This document shows, piece after piece, positions 14,447 through 22,687 of a stretch of 34,433 nt of DNA. Where the stretch lies: assembly GCA_025997955.1 (NCBI GenBank), contig BNVH01000037.1, positions 1 to 34,433 of the forward strand. Direction: 5' to 3'. Source of the DNA: Synergistales bacterium. GTDB taxonomy: Bacteria; Synergistota; Synergistia; Synergistales; Aminobacteriaceae. Position numbers and translations under genes: made by a program. Position 1 is the first letter of the stretch. Every line of letters begins with the position of its first letter. The notes beneath the pieces were generated by a model. That model was not told the DNA's origin and did not search any database. It saw nothing but the letters and a program-made list of their open reading frames with translations.

Positions 14447-15619
14447 ATGATGAAAATTAGAGATATTATGAAAATTAGACCGGCGCGATTCGCGCGAATT
14501 GTCAAAGTGAATGTGAATTTTTCACCATTCTTCTCACTATTCTTTTTGGTCTTGTTGTTATCGTTCGTGTTTTGGGCGTCGCCGGTTTTGGCGCTTGAGC
14601 AAAAGCGTATAACTGTTGTGCTGTTGCCAACGGAGAACAACACGGATATTCAGGTCTGGCGAAGCAAATATTATCCTTACAGTGTCCTTGAGGAAAGAAT
14701 AACGGATTATTTTGCCACCCTCTTCGCGGATTCGCCGATGGTCGACGTGGTTATCTTAGACGAAAATGGCATGGACAGATGGTTCGCTCAGCCGTATAGA
14801 GCCGAGGACATGGCTTTTCAGCTTGAGATATATGACGCTTTGTTCAAAGACAGGTCAAACGGTCTAGGGACTCGCTCGACCGGAAAAGTCAATCTGCGTC
14901 TGAAAGTCTACGACGCCGTGAACGCCGAGAAATTCGCCACGCGCATGGCCGTCGGCAAGGACACGAGATATACGTTTAACCCAGGCGGCGAGAAGTTGTT
15001 CTGGATAGACGCCACAGTGACATCCTTGCCGATACCGTTTAAAGACGGGCTCGACCTGCTTGGCATCACGCAGACGATAGAGCGCGGACAGCAAATGAGC
15101 CGCCCGGTGTGGCGTGACTTCGCTACAACCTCTCATTGGCAAGCCATCAAAAACTCAGTGAAAAACGCTTGGCATGAAGCTATGGGGCAGGTTTCCATAG
15201 CCCTGAAGCGCAACGACCCGGAGGGTTGGGAAAGAGGCGAATTGGCTTTCAACCCATACGCCATTGAGGTAGGGCGCATAATCTCCCCCACTGCCACGTC
15301 AACGCGCAAAAAGCGTGAGTATATCATCTCTATAGGCAGAGAAAACGCGCTCAAGGCCGGAGACCTTTTAGATGTGGTGCGCAGTGACACATATGTCACA
15401 GTAGACCCAGAAAACCCTGTGGCTGTCGTGCCGCAAAAGAAAGGCCGCGCTCACACGAACGGCGTCGGCAGGGTCAAAGTCCTGAGCGTGCAGGAAAGAA
15501 CCGCCGTAGTGCGCGTTGTCAAGGATAACCGCAAAGAACCTATCCAGCTTAACGACTTGGTAATGAAGTTTCACGGAGATAAGACGTTAGAGATGGACTG
15601 GGAGTCAGTGACGCCTTAA
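14447..15619 (+). CDS. Exported protein of unknown function (CsgG/FlgT-like style)
   Basis: The 390-residue protein has a long N-terminal charged stretch, a hydrophobic core at about 27-45 and a likely cleavage after VLA, so it is exported. The mature part begins KRITVVLLPTENNTD and continues with an alpha/beta region (ITDYFATLFADSPMVDVVI) reminiscent of the nucleotide-binding-like fold of CsgG or FlgT. The C-terminal third (EVGRIISPT, ENALKAGDLLDVVRSD, GRVKVLSVQERTAVVRV) reads like a beta-barrel module as in the FlgT C-terminal domain. That comparison is by pattern and is not firm. GGGGTGA precedes the ATG. Two more exported proteins follow on the same strand, 28 and 15 bp apart. Confidence 0.65.
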   Translation: MMKIRDIMKIRPARFARIVKVNVNFSPFFSLFFLVLLLSFVFWASPVLALEQKRITVVLLPTENNTDIQVWRSKYYPYSVLEERITDYFATLFADSPMVDVVILDENGMDRWFAQPYRAEDMAFQLEIYDALFKDRSNGLGTRSTGKVNLRLKVYDAVNAEKFATRMAVGKDTRYTFNPGGEKLFWIDATVTSLPIPFKDGLDLLGITQTIERGQQMSRPVWRDFATTSHWQAIKNSVKNAWHEAMGQVSIALKRNDPEGWERGELAFNPYAIEVGRIISPTATSTRKKREYIISIGRENALKAGDLLDVVRSDTYVTVDPENPVAVVPQKKGRAHTNGVGRVKVLSVQERTAVVRVVKDNRKEPIQLNDLVMKFHGDKTLEMDWESVTP

Positions 15620-15647
15620 ATCACATGAAATTATGAGGTATGCGAAT

Positions 15648-16442
15648 ATGGAAAATTTCGATTCTGTCATTTTGAGAACAAAGTTAAAACGTATAGCATG
15701 TTTGGGCTTGGGGCTTATGTGCTTTGCCTCCGGCGCTTTTGCCAACGGCGACGTGTCGGCCGACGAGAAGCCGGCCGCTCCCGTGTTGGCGACTCCAACT
15801 AAGCCGAGTAGCGACGTCAAAAAATCCGTCCGAAAAGCGCCGGTTCGCAGACCCGCGAAACCCGCCAAGCCAGCTAAAAAGGCTCCGGCGAAACCGGCGA
15901 GCCAAAGAAAGCCCGCCACTCCGCAACCCACGTCGCTTCAGCGCGGCATAGCGTTGATGGAAGAAGGACGCTACAACCAAGCCGGGGCATGGCTGCAAAA
16001 AGCGATAAGGGAAGAGCGGCGCAACCCAAACGCTTGGTATTGGTACGGTATGTACCATGACAAAATTGGTCAGTTTCAGCAAGCGCAGTTTTTCTACGTC
16101 AAGGCGTTAGAGCAAGACCCGGCATTTCCGCCCCTTTCCCGCTTAGTCACCTACCCAGACGACGGAGACAAAAAAGCTCTATGGGACAATAGACGTCCGG
16201 CGCGGGTATACCCTATTGCCACAGGCTCTCGCGGCGTAGACATAGTTCCGCCCGGCTCGCCTGAATCCACGCCGCGCCAACAAAGGCCCGCGAACGCAAA
16301 CATCCCCAAGGTCCCAGTGTACACCCCTCCGCCCCCTCTGACTTTATCGTCCGGCGACGTCAGCCAGCCGCCCGTCTACGTGCCGCCGCCATTAGAGACC
16401 GCGCGAGAGGGTATTCCACCTGATCCTGACATCAAAAAATAG
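15648..16442 (+). CDS. Exported TPR-containing protein with Pro/Lys/Ala-rich linker
   Basis: The 264-residue protein has a signal peptide (KRIACLGLGLMCFASGAFA) and a low-complexity segment with PAKPAKPAKKAPAKPA, typical of cell-wall or periplasm-spanning linkers. A tetratricopeptide pair follows (GIALMEEGRYNQAGAWLQKA, then NAWYWYGMYHDKIGQFQQA), then a proline-rich tail with PPPP and VPPP runs. I chose ATG 15648 over 15633 because TGAGGT lies eight bases upstream. A peptidoglycan- or envelope-spanning scaffold is plausible. No enzymatic domain is seen. It shares an operon with the exported proteins on both sides. Confidence 0.7.
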   Translation: MENFDSVILRTKLKRIACLGLGLMCFASGAFANGDVSADEKPAAPVLATPTKPSSDVKKSVRKAPVRRPAKPAKPAKKAPAKPASQRKPATPQPTSLQRGIALMEEGRYNQAGAWLQKAIREERRNPNAWYWYGMYHDKIGQFQQAQFFYVKALEQDPAFPPLSRLVTYPDDGDKKALWDNRRPARVYPIATGSRGVDIVPPGSPESTPRQQRPANANIPKVPVYTPPPPLTLSSGDVSQPPVYVPPPLETAREGIPPDPDIKK

Positions 16443-16457
16443 GAAGTGACTGAAGAA

Positions 16458-17210
16458 ATGAGAAAGATTTTTGGAGCGATAGCGCTTTTTGTGATATTTT
16501 CGGCTCAGCCCGCGCCAGCGAAGGTTTACGTGGCCGAGCCATTGTTGGTTCCGCAGCCCACTTATGCCGGTATGACTTTTTATGTCTACAGGCCATACAA
16601 CATGCCAAAAGACTGGTATGCCACTTTCGATGGCTACCCGGTAAAGAAAAACAAGGACGGCGTTTGGGTTTATGGTACATACTCAGGCCCGAACCTCGTG
16701 ACCACAAACTACATCGTCGGTTCCGTGGTTCCGTCTATGGCCGGGCTTTCTCCTTATGTGGGGCAGGTGCAAATATCATCTGTAACATCGGTTCCTGACC
16801 CGGCAAGACAGGCTCTCGCCGTAAAACAGCCGGGCAACATAGTGAGGCCTCCGGCGAGGGGCGCGGAGTCCACGTATATGCCGGATTGGCTTTTTATCGA
16901 CCGTTTCGTGGCTCTTGGAAAATGGAAAGACAGCGTAGACCGCATAGGGGTTCTCCATAATCCGCCTGTGCCGGTGGCCTGGAAGGGCAGTTCGCCCGCT
17001 GTGATATACGCGTGGACAGGTAAGACTTGGTATCAAATGAACGCCCATAACAACGAGCGTCCGTCCGATATTCTGAAAAACCATCAATACGAATTGACAC
17101 GTATGGTCAAGGGCAACGAATATGTCTGGTATGAAGCCGACACGCCCGTTTTCGCTCAGCAAGCCACGGCGTGGGGCTATTACTGGATGGGTGAGGTTAT
17201 GGTTAGGTAG
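16458..17210 (+). CDS. Exported protein of unknown function, aromatic-rich
   Basis: The 250-residue protein has a signal peptide (IFGAIALFVIFSAQPAPA) ending near AKVYVAE. The mature part is rich in Tyr and Trp (MTFYVYRPYNMPKDWYATF, VWVYGTYSGPNL) and repeatedly alternates short strands and turns, suggesting a beta-rich surface or outer-membrane-associated protein. I recognise no family. ATG 16458 begins a normal signal peptide; a GTG at 16446 is an alternative that adds four residues. It ends the three-gene exported cluster and is followed by a hairpin. Function is unknown; envelope or surface assembly is suggested only by context. Confidence 0.65.
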   Translation: MRKIFGAIALFVIFSAQPAPAKVYVAEPLLVPQPTYAGMTFYVYRPYNMPKDWYATFDGYPVKKNKDGVWVYGTYSGPNLVTTNYIVGSVVPSMAGLSPYVGQVQISSVTSVPDPARQALAVKQPGNIVRPPARGAESTYMPDWLFIDRFVALGKWKDSVDRIGVLHNPPVPVAWKGSSPAVIYAWTGKTWYQMNAHNNERPSDILKNHQYELTRMVKGNEYVWYEADTPVFAQQATAWGYYWMGEVMVR

Positions 17211-17338
17211 AAGCACACAACGGGCGACAAATTGCCGCCCGTTATTCGAGTGGTCTCAAGTTCGCCCCCATTCCAACAAACGACGACTGGTTTGAAAACG
17301 TCTACAACGCTTGGATAAAGGGCGAAACGATAAAATAA
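17207..17338 (+). pseudogene. Orphan coding-like tail, possible gene remnant
   Basis: One frame stays open from 17207 to the TAA at 17336-17338 and reads like a protein C-terminus: KFAPIPTNDDWFENVYNAWI, then KGETIK. It has no start codon or ribosome site and its 5' end is interrupted by a stop at 17204-17206. It may be the last part of a decayed gene. The source family is not recognised. Confidence 0.3.
17219..17243 (+). terminator. Hairpin after exported-protein operon
   Basis: AACGGGCG (17219-17226) pairs exactly with CGCCCGTT (17236-17243), nine bases after the stop codon. No T-tract follows, so termination efficiency is doubtful. Confidence 0.45.
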
Positions 17339-17340
17339 CC

Positions 17341-17709
17341 TCAGCGTTTCTCAAGCCATATCTTGGGGACATCAAGATTTTTTCCGCCCTCTATGATAAC
17401 CACGTCCGACGGGACGAGGTATGGGTAAATATCGTCAAGCGTGAGATTTTCATTCAAAATCTCCGCCTCGAGCCCCTCCTCGTCGACATATCTCAGGCCG
17501 CTTGGCGTCCAAAGAAAGGTTTTTAGTCCAAGCGCCGCGGCGCGACCAGTGTCAGTGCCAGGCGTGTCAAGGGGAGTTGATATTATCTCATGGCTGCGCT
17601 TTATGTAACATAAGGCGCAGCCTGCCGCCTTTAGGCGAGAGGCCAAAAATAGAGCCGCTGTTGTTTTGCCGGATTTTTTGAGGCCAGAGACGGCGAAGAT
17701 AAAAGGCAT
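17341..17709 (-). CDS. mobB: Molybdopterin-guanine dinucleotide biosynthesis adaptor MobB
   Basis: The 122-residue product begins with a P-loop, FAVSGLKKSGKTTAALFLAS, followed by CYIKRSHE and DTPGTDTGRAAALG, both usual in MobB. VVIIEGGKNLDVPKI near the C-terminus is the Walker B-like block (VIVEGFK in other MobB proteins). MobB binds GTP and assists MobA in guanine-dinucleotide cofactor formation. It is shorter than typical MobB proteins (about 160-175 residues) because the C-terminal part is reduced. GGGGGG lies close before the ATG. It stands alone on the minus strand; mobA is at 9617-10231. Confidence 0.82.
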   Translation of the reverse strand: MPFIFAVSGLKKSGKTTAALFLASRLKAAGCALCYIKRSHEIISTPLDTPGTDTGRAAALGLKTFLWTPSGLRYVDEEGLEAEILNENLTLDDIYPYLVPSDVVIIEGGKNLDVPKIWLEKR

Positions 17710-17850
17710 TTTAACCCCCCGTTTTTAATAATTTTTTTATGACTATGCCGCCTCCGAAACCCCTGAATTGCTTACCGCTTCCGCATCATGTATTTTACCT
17801 CAATGACGCGTTGATACTTGGCAAACCTATGTGAAAAAATTATATTTCTT

Positions 17851-17880
17851 TTGATAAAATTTTCTGAAATATGTTAGTAT
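17851..17880 (+). promoter_or_regulatory. Promoter upstream of the unknown-protein/phosphatase operon
   Basis: TTGATA (17851-17856), an 18-base spacer and TAGTAT (17875-17880). It lies 35 bases before the small reading frame at 17916 and 103 bases before the GTG at 17984. Confidence 0.45.
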
Positions 17881-17915
17881 GTATGAAATTTACCTTGGGA
17901 GGCCGCGTCGATACG

Positions 17916-17987
17916 ATGCTGAATAGTTTGTACCTTAATTTTTTGCGCGGTCTATCCAATAATATCAACGAGGACGCGGGCGGGTGA
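17916..17987 (+). CDS. 23-codon leader peptide, or frameshifted N-terminus of the next gene
   Basis: An ATG at 17916 opens MLNSLYLNFLRGLSNNINED and ends in AGG before TGA at 17985-17987, overlapping the GTG of the next gene. GGGAGG lies about 13 bases upstream. Its text joins naturally onto the next protein (NEDAGG then VIFTILGVLSRWG): one extra G in the CGGG run near 17981-17984 would fuse them. Either a lost or missing base split the gene, or this is a coupled leader. Confidence 0.45.
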   Translation: MLNSLYLNFLRGLSNNINEDAGG

Positions 17988-19384
17988 TTTTCACAATATT
18001 GGGGGTGTTGTCACGGTGGGGCGTGAATATAGAGGACACTCCATACGCGGCTCAGAATGAGATAAATTCCTACGCCTTTGACGCTTTGGATTTTTTCAGC
18101 GTTGCCGGTATAGAAAAATACAAGATGGACTTCGCGGAATCAAGGAAGAGGGAGTTGTCCGTAGATGACATCAAGCGCGGCGAAGCGTATATTGGTATCA
18201 CAAGCGCGATAAAAGCAATTAAGGACAGACTGATAACTTTGAGCGAATACGGCAGGGAAAACTCCCTTTTCCAAAGCGCGGTTCTGACGGAGGAGGGGAA
18301 CGCCGTAGCCGGCGAGACCAAACGTCTGCGAGCGGAAAAGGCTCGCCTCCTTAGCAAGGCCGAACGCCTCGTCTCATTGAGTTCATACGCGCTGAAGTAC
18401 GATAGCGTTTTGACGTATAAGAACGCGCTTTTATGTAACTCCCTCCGAAATATGAGGCTTGTTTTGCCCGAACTCGGCGGAATGGACGCTGGTAGGTTGG
18501 AAAATATCCCCATATTCACAAGGTCGTTCGGCAAACTGGCCGCGAAATTGGGCGGCAAAGAGAGAGAAAGAGGGGAGAGTCTAGCCGTCGTGGGCGGGCC
18601 ATGTCTTTTGGGAACTGGAGAGATGGTTATCCGGGTTATCCATAGCGACGGTTTCTCGTTTTGTTTCGATTTCAACACGAGAAACCGCGTGGGCGACCTC
18701 AGCAAGAAGGACGCGATAGGAGCTCATATACGGGAAAACGCCGGCAAGGTTGTAAAAATTCTCTTTGAAACCAAAAAACACGCGCTTACTCTTCAGGATT
18801 ACGAATTCATCAAAGCGCCGATGGTCTACGCGCGCGCGTTGGACGCCCCGGTGGTCATTCCTCTGCCGGACGGCGCGTATATAAAATATATAGAAGCGCT
18901 TACGTCGCCCCTCGTGCCGGAACTTCGCAACTCCGCAAGGGGAGATTTCGCTATTGAGATAAGACGGCTTACGAAAATGTTTTTGAGCGCCATAGAGGAT
19001 CTTGCGCGTAGTCTGCGACCCTCTAAGTTGGAAGTGCTGCATATAGACAATAAAGCCGCCCTCGACACGTTTAGTGAAGGCAAAGAGCGCTATCGCGGCA
19101 AACTTGTCTCACGCCGAGGGCTTATGCCGATAACCAAAGACGCCGATATGGTCGAGTCCGTGACGGATTATATCTTTTATCCGGCGCTGCCTTTTTATCT
19201 GTGGGGCGTCAAAAATATCCTTCAGGTTGATTCCCTGCGCGAAACTGACGCGATGTGCAAATGCGCGCAGGCTCACGGAGGCGTGATAAACCTTTTTGGC
19301 GCGCTATTTCCTGAAATGCTTGACAAAAGCGGTTCAAGACCCACGTCGAACGCGCCCGTTCAAGACAAGGAGTATATGCTTTGA
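17984..19384 (+). CDS. Protein of unknown function ahead of phosphatase/kinase pair
   Basis: The 466-residue protein is soluble, with no signal peptide or membrane segment beyond a weak hydrophobic start. It contains a coiled-coil-like stretch at about 95-140 (ETKRLRAEKARLLSKAERL) and a C-terminal half rich in alternating strands and helices (MVYARALDAPVVIPLPDGAY, shortened; YIFYPALPFYLWGVKNI). I recognise no family. GTG at 17984 follows GAGG at moderate distance; the true N-terminus may include the peptide encoded from 17916. It precedes a membrane phosphatase (48-bp gap) and an RsbW-like kinase, so it may be a target or partner of that signalling pair (inference). Confidence 0.6.
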   Translation: MIFTILGVLSRWGVNIEDTPYAAQNEINSYAFDALDFFSVAGIEKYKMDFAESRKRELSVDDIKRGEAYIGITSAIKAIKDRLITLSEYGRENSLFQSAVLTEEGNAVAGETKRLRAEKARLLSKAERLVSLSSYALKYDSVLTYKNALLCNSLRNMRLVLPELGGMDAGRLENIPIFTRSFGKLAAKLGGKERERGESLAVVGGPCLLGTGEMVIRVIHSDGFSFCFDFNTRNRVGDLSKKDAIGAHIRENAGKVVKILFETKKHALTLQDYEFIKAPMVYARALDAPVVIPLPDGAYIKYIEALTSPLVPELRNSARGDFAIEIRRLTKMFLSAIEDLARSLRPSKLEVLHIDNKAALDTFSEGKERYRGKLVSRRGLMPITKDADMVESVTDYIFYPALPFYLWGVKNILQVDSLRETDAMCKCAQAHGGVINLFGALFPEMLDKSGSRPTSNAPVQDKEYML

Positions 19385-19432
19385 ATAAAATTCTTTGGCG
19401 CGCGGTGTCTTTATTCATATAGGAGCGCGAAC

Positions 19433-21046
19433 ATGAGGAACGGAAGAAGCTTAGAGAGAGAAATTATACCGATTTTACTGCTTTTTGTCGTTGTCATTAG
19501 TACTACAATAGGCGGCATAGGCTACAAGACATATATGGACAGCACGTTCGCAAAGTACAGGAGCCTCGCGGCGTCGGTTCTGAGACTGTCACAAGAAATT
19601 ATTGACGCCGACGATATGGCCGCGTGCCTCAAAACCAAGACCAAGAGCGCGACTTACGAGTGGACACAGGACGGGCTTAACAGAATAAAGGAGAACTTGG
19701 GCGTCAGGTATATATATTTTTTCAACATCTATGACGACGGCCGCATTCTCTACTACGTCAACGCCAGGAACAAACGGGATATAGAAAGAATTAGGAGCGG
19801 CGAGAAAGTAAACACTCTGGGCGATGAGGACATATTCCCGGGCGATGTGACGCGTCAACTCCTCGATATAAAAAACTCGGAAGCGACTTTATCCGAGATA
19901 ATTAACGTGACTCAGTACGGCTACATGCTCAGCGTTTATTCTCATGTGAGGAACTCAAAAGGAGAGAAGATAGGGCTCCTTGGCGTCGATATTGACATAA
20001 ACACCATAAGAGCCGAACTGAAGGCGTACATCTCCACTGTCGCGGCGCTCGCCGCGGTGACGGGATTCTTGTTCACGACGCTCTTGATATTCTTCATCAG
20101 GCGCAACATTACAGTGCCCATAAAAACTATCGCTGCCAGTGTCGGTAAATTCGCGGCCGCCGATCATGAGAAGGGCGAGCTCTTCGCGATTAAACTTGGC
20201 ATAAACAAATCTGACGAGATAGGCGTTATGGCTCTCGCTTTCGAGAAGATGACGGAAGACCTCGTAAGATACGTATTGGAACTGACATCCGCCGTAGCGA
20301 ACAGAGAACGCATAAAGAGCGAGCTCGACGTGGCGTACACAATTCAGGCCAGTGTACTGCCCTCCGAGTTTCCGGACATGGCCGAATTTGATCTGTACGC
20401 CTCTATGACTCCGGCAAAGGAAGTCGGAGGGGACTTTTACGACTTTTTTATGGTGGACGGTTCTCATATCGCGCTCGTCATAGCGGACGTATCGGGCAAG
20501 GGCATACCCGCCGCCCTCTTTATGATGGTAGCCCGCACTTTGATAAAAAAGGAGGCCGCCCTCGGCGCAGAGCCGAACGTCGTCTTAGAATTGGCCAACA
20601 AGACGCTTTGCGACGGTAACAAAACCTGTATGTTCGTGACGGCGTTTCTGGGCGTTTACGATATAAAGACCGGGTCTCTTCAGTACGCCAACGCCGGACA
20701 TAATCCTCCGCTTATCCTGAAACATGACGGAGAGGCTCTATTTATCAAAGGCAAAACTTTCCTTCCGCTCGCCGTCGCCGATATGGCGCTTTACAAGTCG
20801 GAAGAGGTCATAATCGAACCCGGCGACTGTCTTTTTTTGTACACAGACGGAGTGACGGAGGCTTCTAACGAAAAAGAAGAGTTTTTCTCGGAAGGCAGGC
20901 TTGTGGATACACTCAGGTTAGAGGTTAGAGATAGAGAGAACGCGCGCTGCGTCATAGAGCAAGTCGCGGGCGAGCTTAAAAAATTTGTCGGCGGAGCCGA
21001 ACAATCGGATGACATCACCATGCTTGCGCTTGCAAGACGCGCTTAG
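19433..21046 (+). CDS. Membrane sensor PP2C/SpoIIE-type serine phosphatase (RsbU-like)
   Basis: The 537-residue protein has a membrane segment at about 11-33, an extracytoplasmic sensor region at 35-198 (Cache-like; GLLGVDIDINTIRAEL near its end), a second membrane segment at 200-222, a HAMP-type linker (RRNITVPIKTIAASVGKF) and a SpoIIE/PP2C phosphatase at about 300-536. Phosphatase motifs are complete: VGGDFYDF (331-338), ADVSGKGIPAAL (351-362), ANAGHNPP, LYTDGVTEA and DDITMLAL, giving the metal-binding aspartates. Such proteins dephosphorylate an anti-anti-sigma factor in response to an outside signal. An RsbW-like kinase follows 11 bp later. No STAS-domain antagonist is in the window. The start has a GGAGC-like site. 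Confidence 0.9.
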   Translation: MRNGRSLEREIIPILLLFVVVISTTIGGIGYKTYMDSTFAKYRSLAASVLRLSQEIIDADDMAACLKTKTKSATYEWTQDGLNRIKENLGVRYIYFFNIYDDGRILYYVNARNKRDIERIRSGEKVNTLGDEDIFPGDVTRQLLDIKNSEATLSEIINVTQYGYMLSVYSHVRNSKGEKIGLLGVDIDINTIRAELKAYISTVAALAAVTGFLFTTLLIFFIRRNITVPIKTIAASVGKFAAADHEKGELFAIKLGINKSDEIGVMALAFEKMTEDLVRYVLELTSAVANRERIKSELDVAYTIQASVLPSEFPDMAEFDLYASMTPAKEVGGDFYDFFMVDGSHIALVIADVSGKGIPAALFMMVARTLIKKEAALGAEPNVVLELANKTLCDGNKTCMFVTAFLGVYDIKTGSLQYANAGHNPPLILKHDGEALFIKGKTFLPLAVADMALYKSEEVIIEPGDCLFLYTDGVTEASNEKEEFFSEGRLVDTLRLEVRDRENARCVIEQVAGELKKFVGGAEQSDDITMLALARRA

Positions 21047-21057
21047 GGGGTGAGGAT

Positions 21058-21504
21058 TTGGAAGAGAGGACGTTCCGCGCCGACGTTGCCTGCCTTGACG
21101 ACGCGCAGGGCTTTGTCCGGGGCGTAATGGAAAAAGCGGGCGCGGCGCAAGAGATTATTGGCCGCGTCGAGTTGGTTATGGAAGAGGTGTTCGTAAACAT
21201 CGCGCATTACGCCTATAAAGAGCGTACTGGAGGAGATGTCACTATTCGCTGTTTCGCAAGCCCTGAAATCGTATCCCTTGAGTTCATCGACAGCGGCGTG
21301 CCCTTCAACCCGATGGAGCTGGAGGATCCCGACGTCACCCTCGGCCTCGCGGAGCGAAAGATTGGGGGTCTCGGCATTTTCATGATAAAGAAGATTATGG
21401 ACACAGTCGAGTACCGCCGCGATGGCGAAAAGAATGTTTTGCGCGTAAGCCGAACTGTCATCACGTCAAAACAGCCGGCTTTAGCGCCGGCTCTCAAGAT
21501 TTGA
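21058..21504 (+). CDS. RsbW-like serine kinase / anti-sigma factor (HATPase_c_2)
   Basis: The 148-residue product has the GHKL ATP-binding boxes: RVELVMEEVFVNIAHYAY (N box, residues about 36-53), SLEFIDSGVPFNPMEL (G1) and GGLGIFMIKKIMDTVEY (G2). Proteins of this type bind a sigma factor or phosphorylate an anti-anti-sigma protein. It is coupled to the membrane phosphatase gene just upstream. The start is TTG at 21058, with GGGGGTGAGG directly before. The last codons lie within a GC-rich hairpin that precedes the terminator. The partner sigma factor and antagonist are not in the window. Confidence 0.88.
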   Translation: MEERTFRADVACLDDAQGFVRGVMEKAGAAQEIIGRVELVMEEVFVNIAHYAYKERTGGDVTIRCFASPEIVSLEFIDSGVPFNPMELEDPDVTLGLAERKIGGLGIFMIKKIMDTVEYRRDGEKNVLRVSRTVITSKQPALAPALKI

Positions 21505-21511
21505 GTTTTTT
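21473..21511 (+). terminator. Terminator overlapping the end of the kinase gene
   Basis: AGCCGGC (21473-21479) pairs with GCCGGCT (21486-21492). CTCAA (21493-21497) pairs with TTGAG (21501-21505) and is followed by six T. The stop codon lies inside the second hairpin. Confidence 0.65.
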
Positions 21512-21514
21512 CAT

Positions 21515-22687
21515 TTACACCCGAGCTACGCCGCTCTCTCTTGCGGCCTTTGCCACAGCGTCGGCCACCGCGCCGCGCACGCGGAGGTCGAAAGCGGCGG
21601 GGAGGATATAGTCGCTTTTCAGTTCTTTTTGCGAGACGAGGTCGGACAGGGCGTAGGCCGCCGCTATTTTCATGGGGTCGTTTATGTCACTTGCGCGAAC
21701 GTCAAGCGCCCCTCGGAAAATCCCCGGGAAGGCCAAGACGTTGTTTATCTGATTGGGGAAGTCGCTTCGCCCAGTGCCGACAACGGCAGCGCCGGCTTCA
21801 ATGGCCGCGTCCGGCATTATCTCAGGCGTGGGGTTCGCCATTGGGAAGAGAATAGCGCCCTTTGCCATGTTGCGAACATCGCTCTGAGTGACCGTCCCAG
21901 GGGCGGACACGCCTATAAACACGTCGGCGCCCTTTAGGACATCGCTGAGACTGCCCTTTTTAAGCTCTGGATTTGTGGCCTCAGCCATCTCGATTTTTTC
22001 GTCGTTCAGTCCGTCTCTGCCCTTATATACGGCGCCCGTTCTGTCGCACAGTATAACGTTTTTCAGCCCCATAGCCATCAGAAGTTTCACAACGGCTATG
22101 CCGGCCGCGCCCGCGCCGCTTGTCACGACGGACACGTCCTCTATTTTTTTGCCTACCACTTTGAGCGCGTTCAGGAGCGCCGCCAAGACGACCACGGCCG
22201 TACCGTGCTGGTCGTCGTGAAATATCGGTATGTCGGTGCGTTTTTTGAGCTCGCGCTCTATCTCAAAACACCGCGGCGCCGATATGTCCTCCAAGTTTAC
22301 GCCGCCGAAACTGCCCGCCAAAAGAGCCACGGTATTCACTATATCCTCTACTTTTTTGGAGCGCACGCAAAGAGGTATGGCGTTGACCCCGCCGAAAGCC
22401 TTGAACAGCACGCACTTTCCCTCCATGACAGGCATCCCGGCTTCCGGGCCTATGTCGCCAAGCCCCAACACGGCCGTTCCGTCCGTCACGACCGCCACGG
22501 TGTTCCATCTTCCGGTGAGCTCGTAGCTGAGGGCCGGGTTTTTCTGAATTTCAAGACAAGGCTGAGCCACGCCTGGCGTATATGCGACTGATAGCTCGTC
22601 CTTAGTGGTCACGGACATCTTAGGCACGATGTCCAATTTTCCTCTCCATTCGCGATGCATCTTTAGAGCAACGGCCGCGTAATCCAT
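21515..22687 (-). CDS. NAD(P)-dependent malic enzyme, short bacterial form
   Basis: The 390-residue product converts malate to pyruvate and CO2 with NAD(P) reduction. Visible blocks: VAYTPGVAQPCLEI, WNTVAVVTDGTAVLGLGDIG, MEGKCVLFKAFGGV, IFHDDQHGTAVVVLAALLNA (metal-binding DD), VTSGAGAAGIAVVKLL (nucleotide-binding GAGAAG), FPMANPTPEI and GTGRSDFPNQINNVLAFPGIF (parts shortened). No phosphotransacetylase domain follows, unlike the 750-residue form. ATG at 22687 overlaps the stop of the upstream BtpA-type gene by one base (TAATG), with AGGAGGAG just before, so the two are translationally coupled. It supplies pyruvate and reducing power in amino-acid fermentation. Confidence 0.95.
   Translation of the reverse strand: MDYAAVALKMHREWRGKLDIVPKMSVTTKDELSVAYTPGVAQPCLEIQKNPALSYELTGRWNTVAVVTDGTAVLGLGDIGPEAGMPVMEGKCVLFKAFGGVNAIPLCVRSKKVEDIVNTVALLAGSFGGVNLEDISAPRCFEIERELKKRTDIPIFHDDQHGTAVVVLAALLNALKVVGKKIEDVSVVTSGAGAAGIAVVKLLMAMGLKNVILCDRTGAVYKGRDGLNDEKIEMAEATNPELKKGSLSDVLKGADVFIGVSAPGTVTQSDVRNMAKGAILFPMANPTPEIMPDAAIEAGAAVVGTGRSDFPNQINNVLAFPGIFRGALDVRASDINDPMKIAAAYALSDLVSQKELKSDYILPAAFDLRVRGAVADAVAKAARESGVARV

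Noticed and set aside
15840..15915. Repeated Pro-Ala-Lys codons, considered as a DNA repeat or array
   Set aside because: These are short degenerate codon repeats encoding a linker; no spaced direct repeats as in CRISPR.
15684..16082. Minus-strand frame opposite the TPR/PAK-repeat protein
   Set aside because: Low-complexity GC-rich codons on the plus strand keep the opposite strand open; the translation has no protein-like features.
22205..22591. Plus-strand frame opposite malic enzyme
   Set aside because: Malic enzyme motifs are unambiguous on the other strand; this frame shows none.
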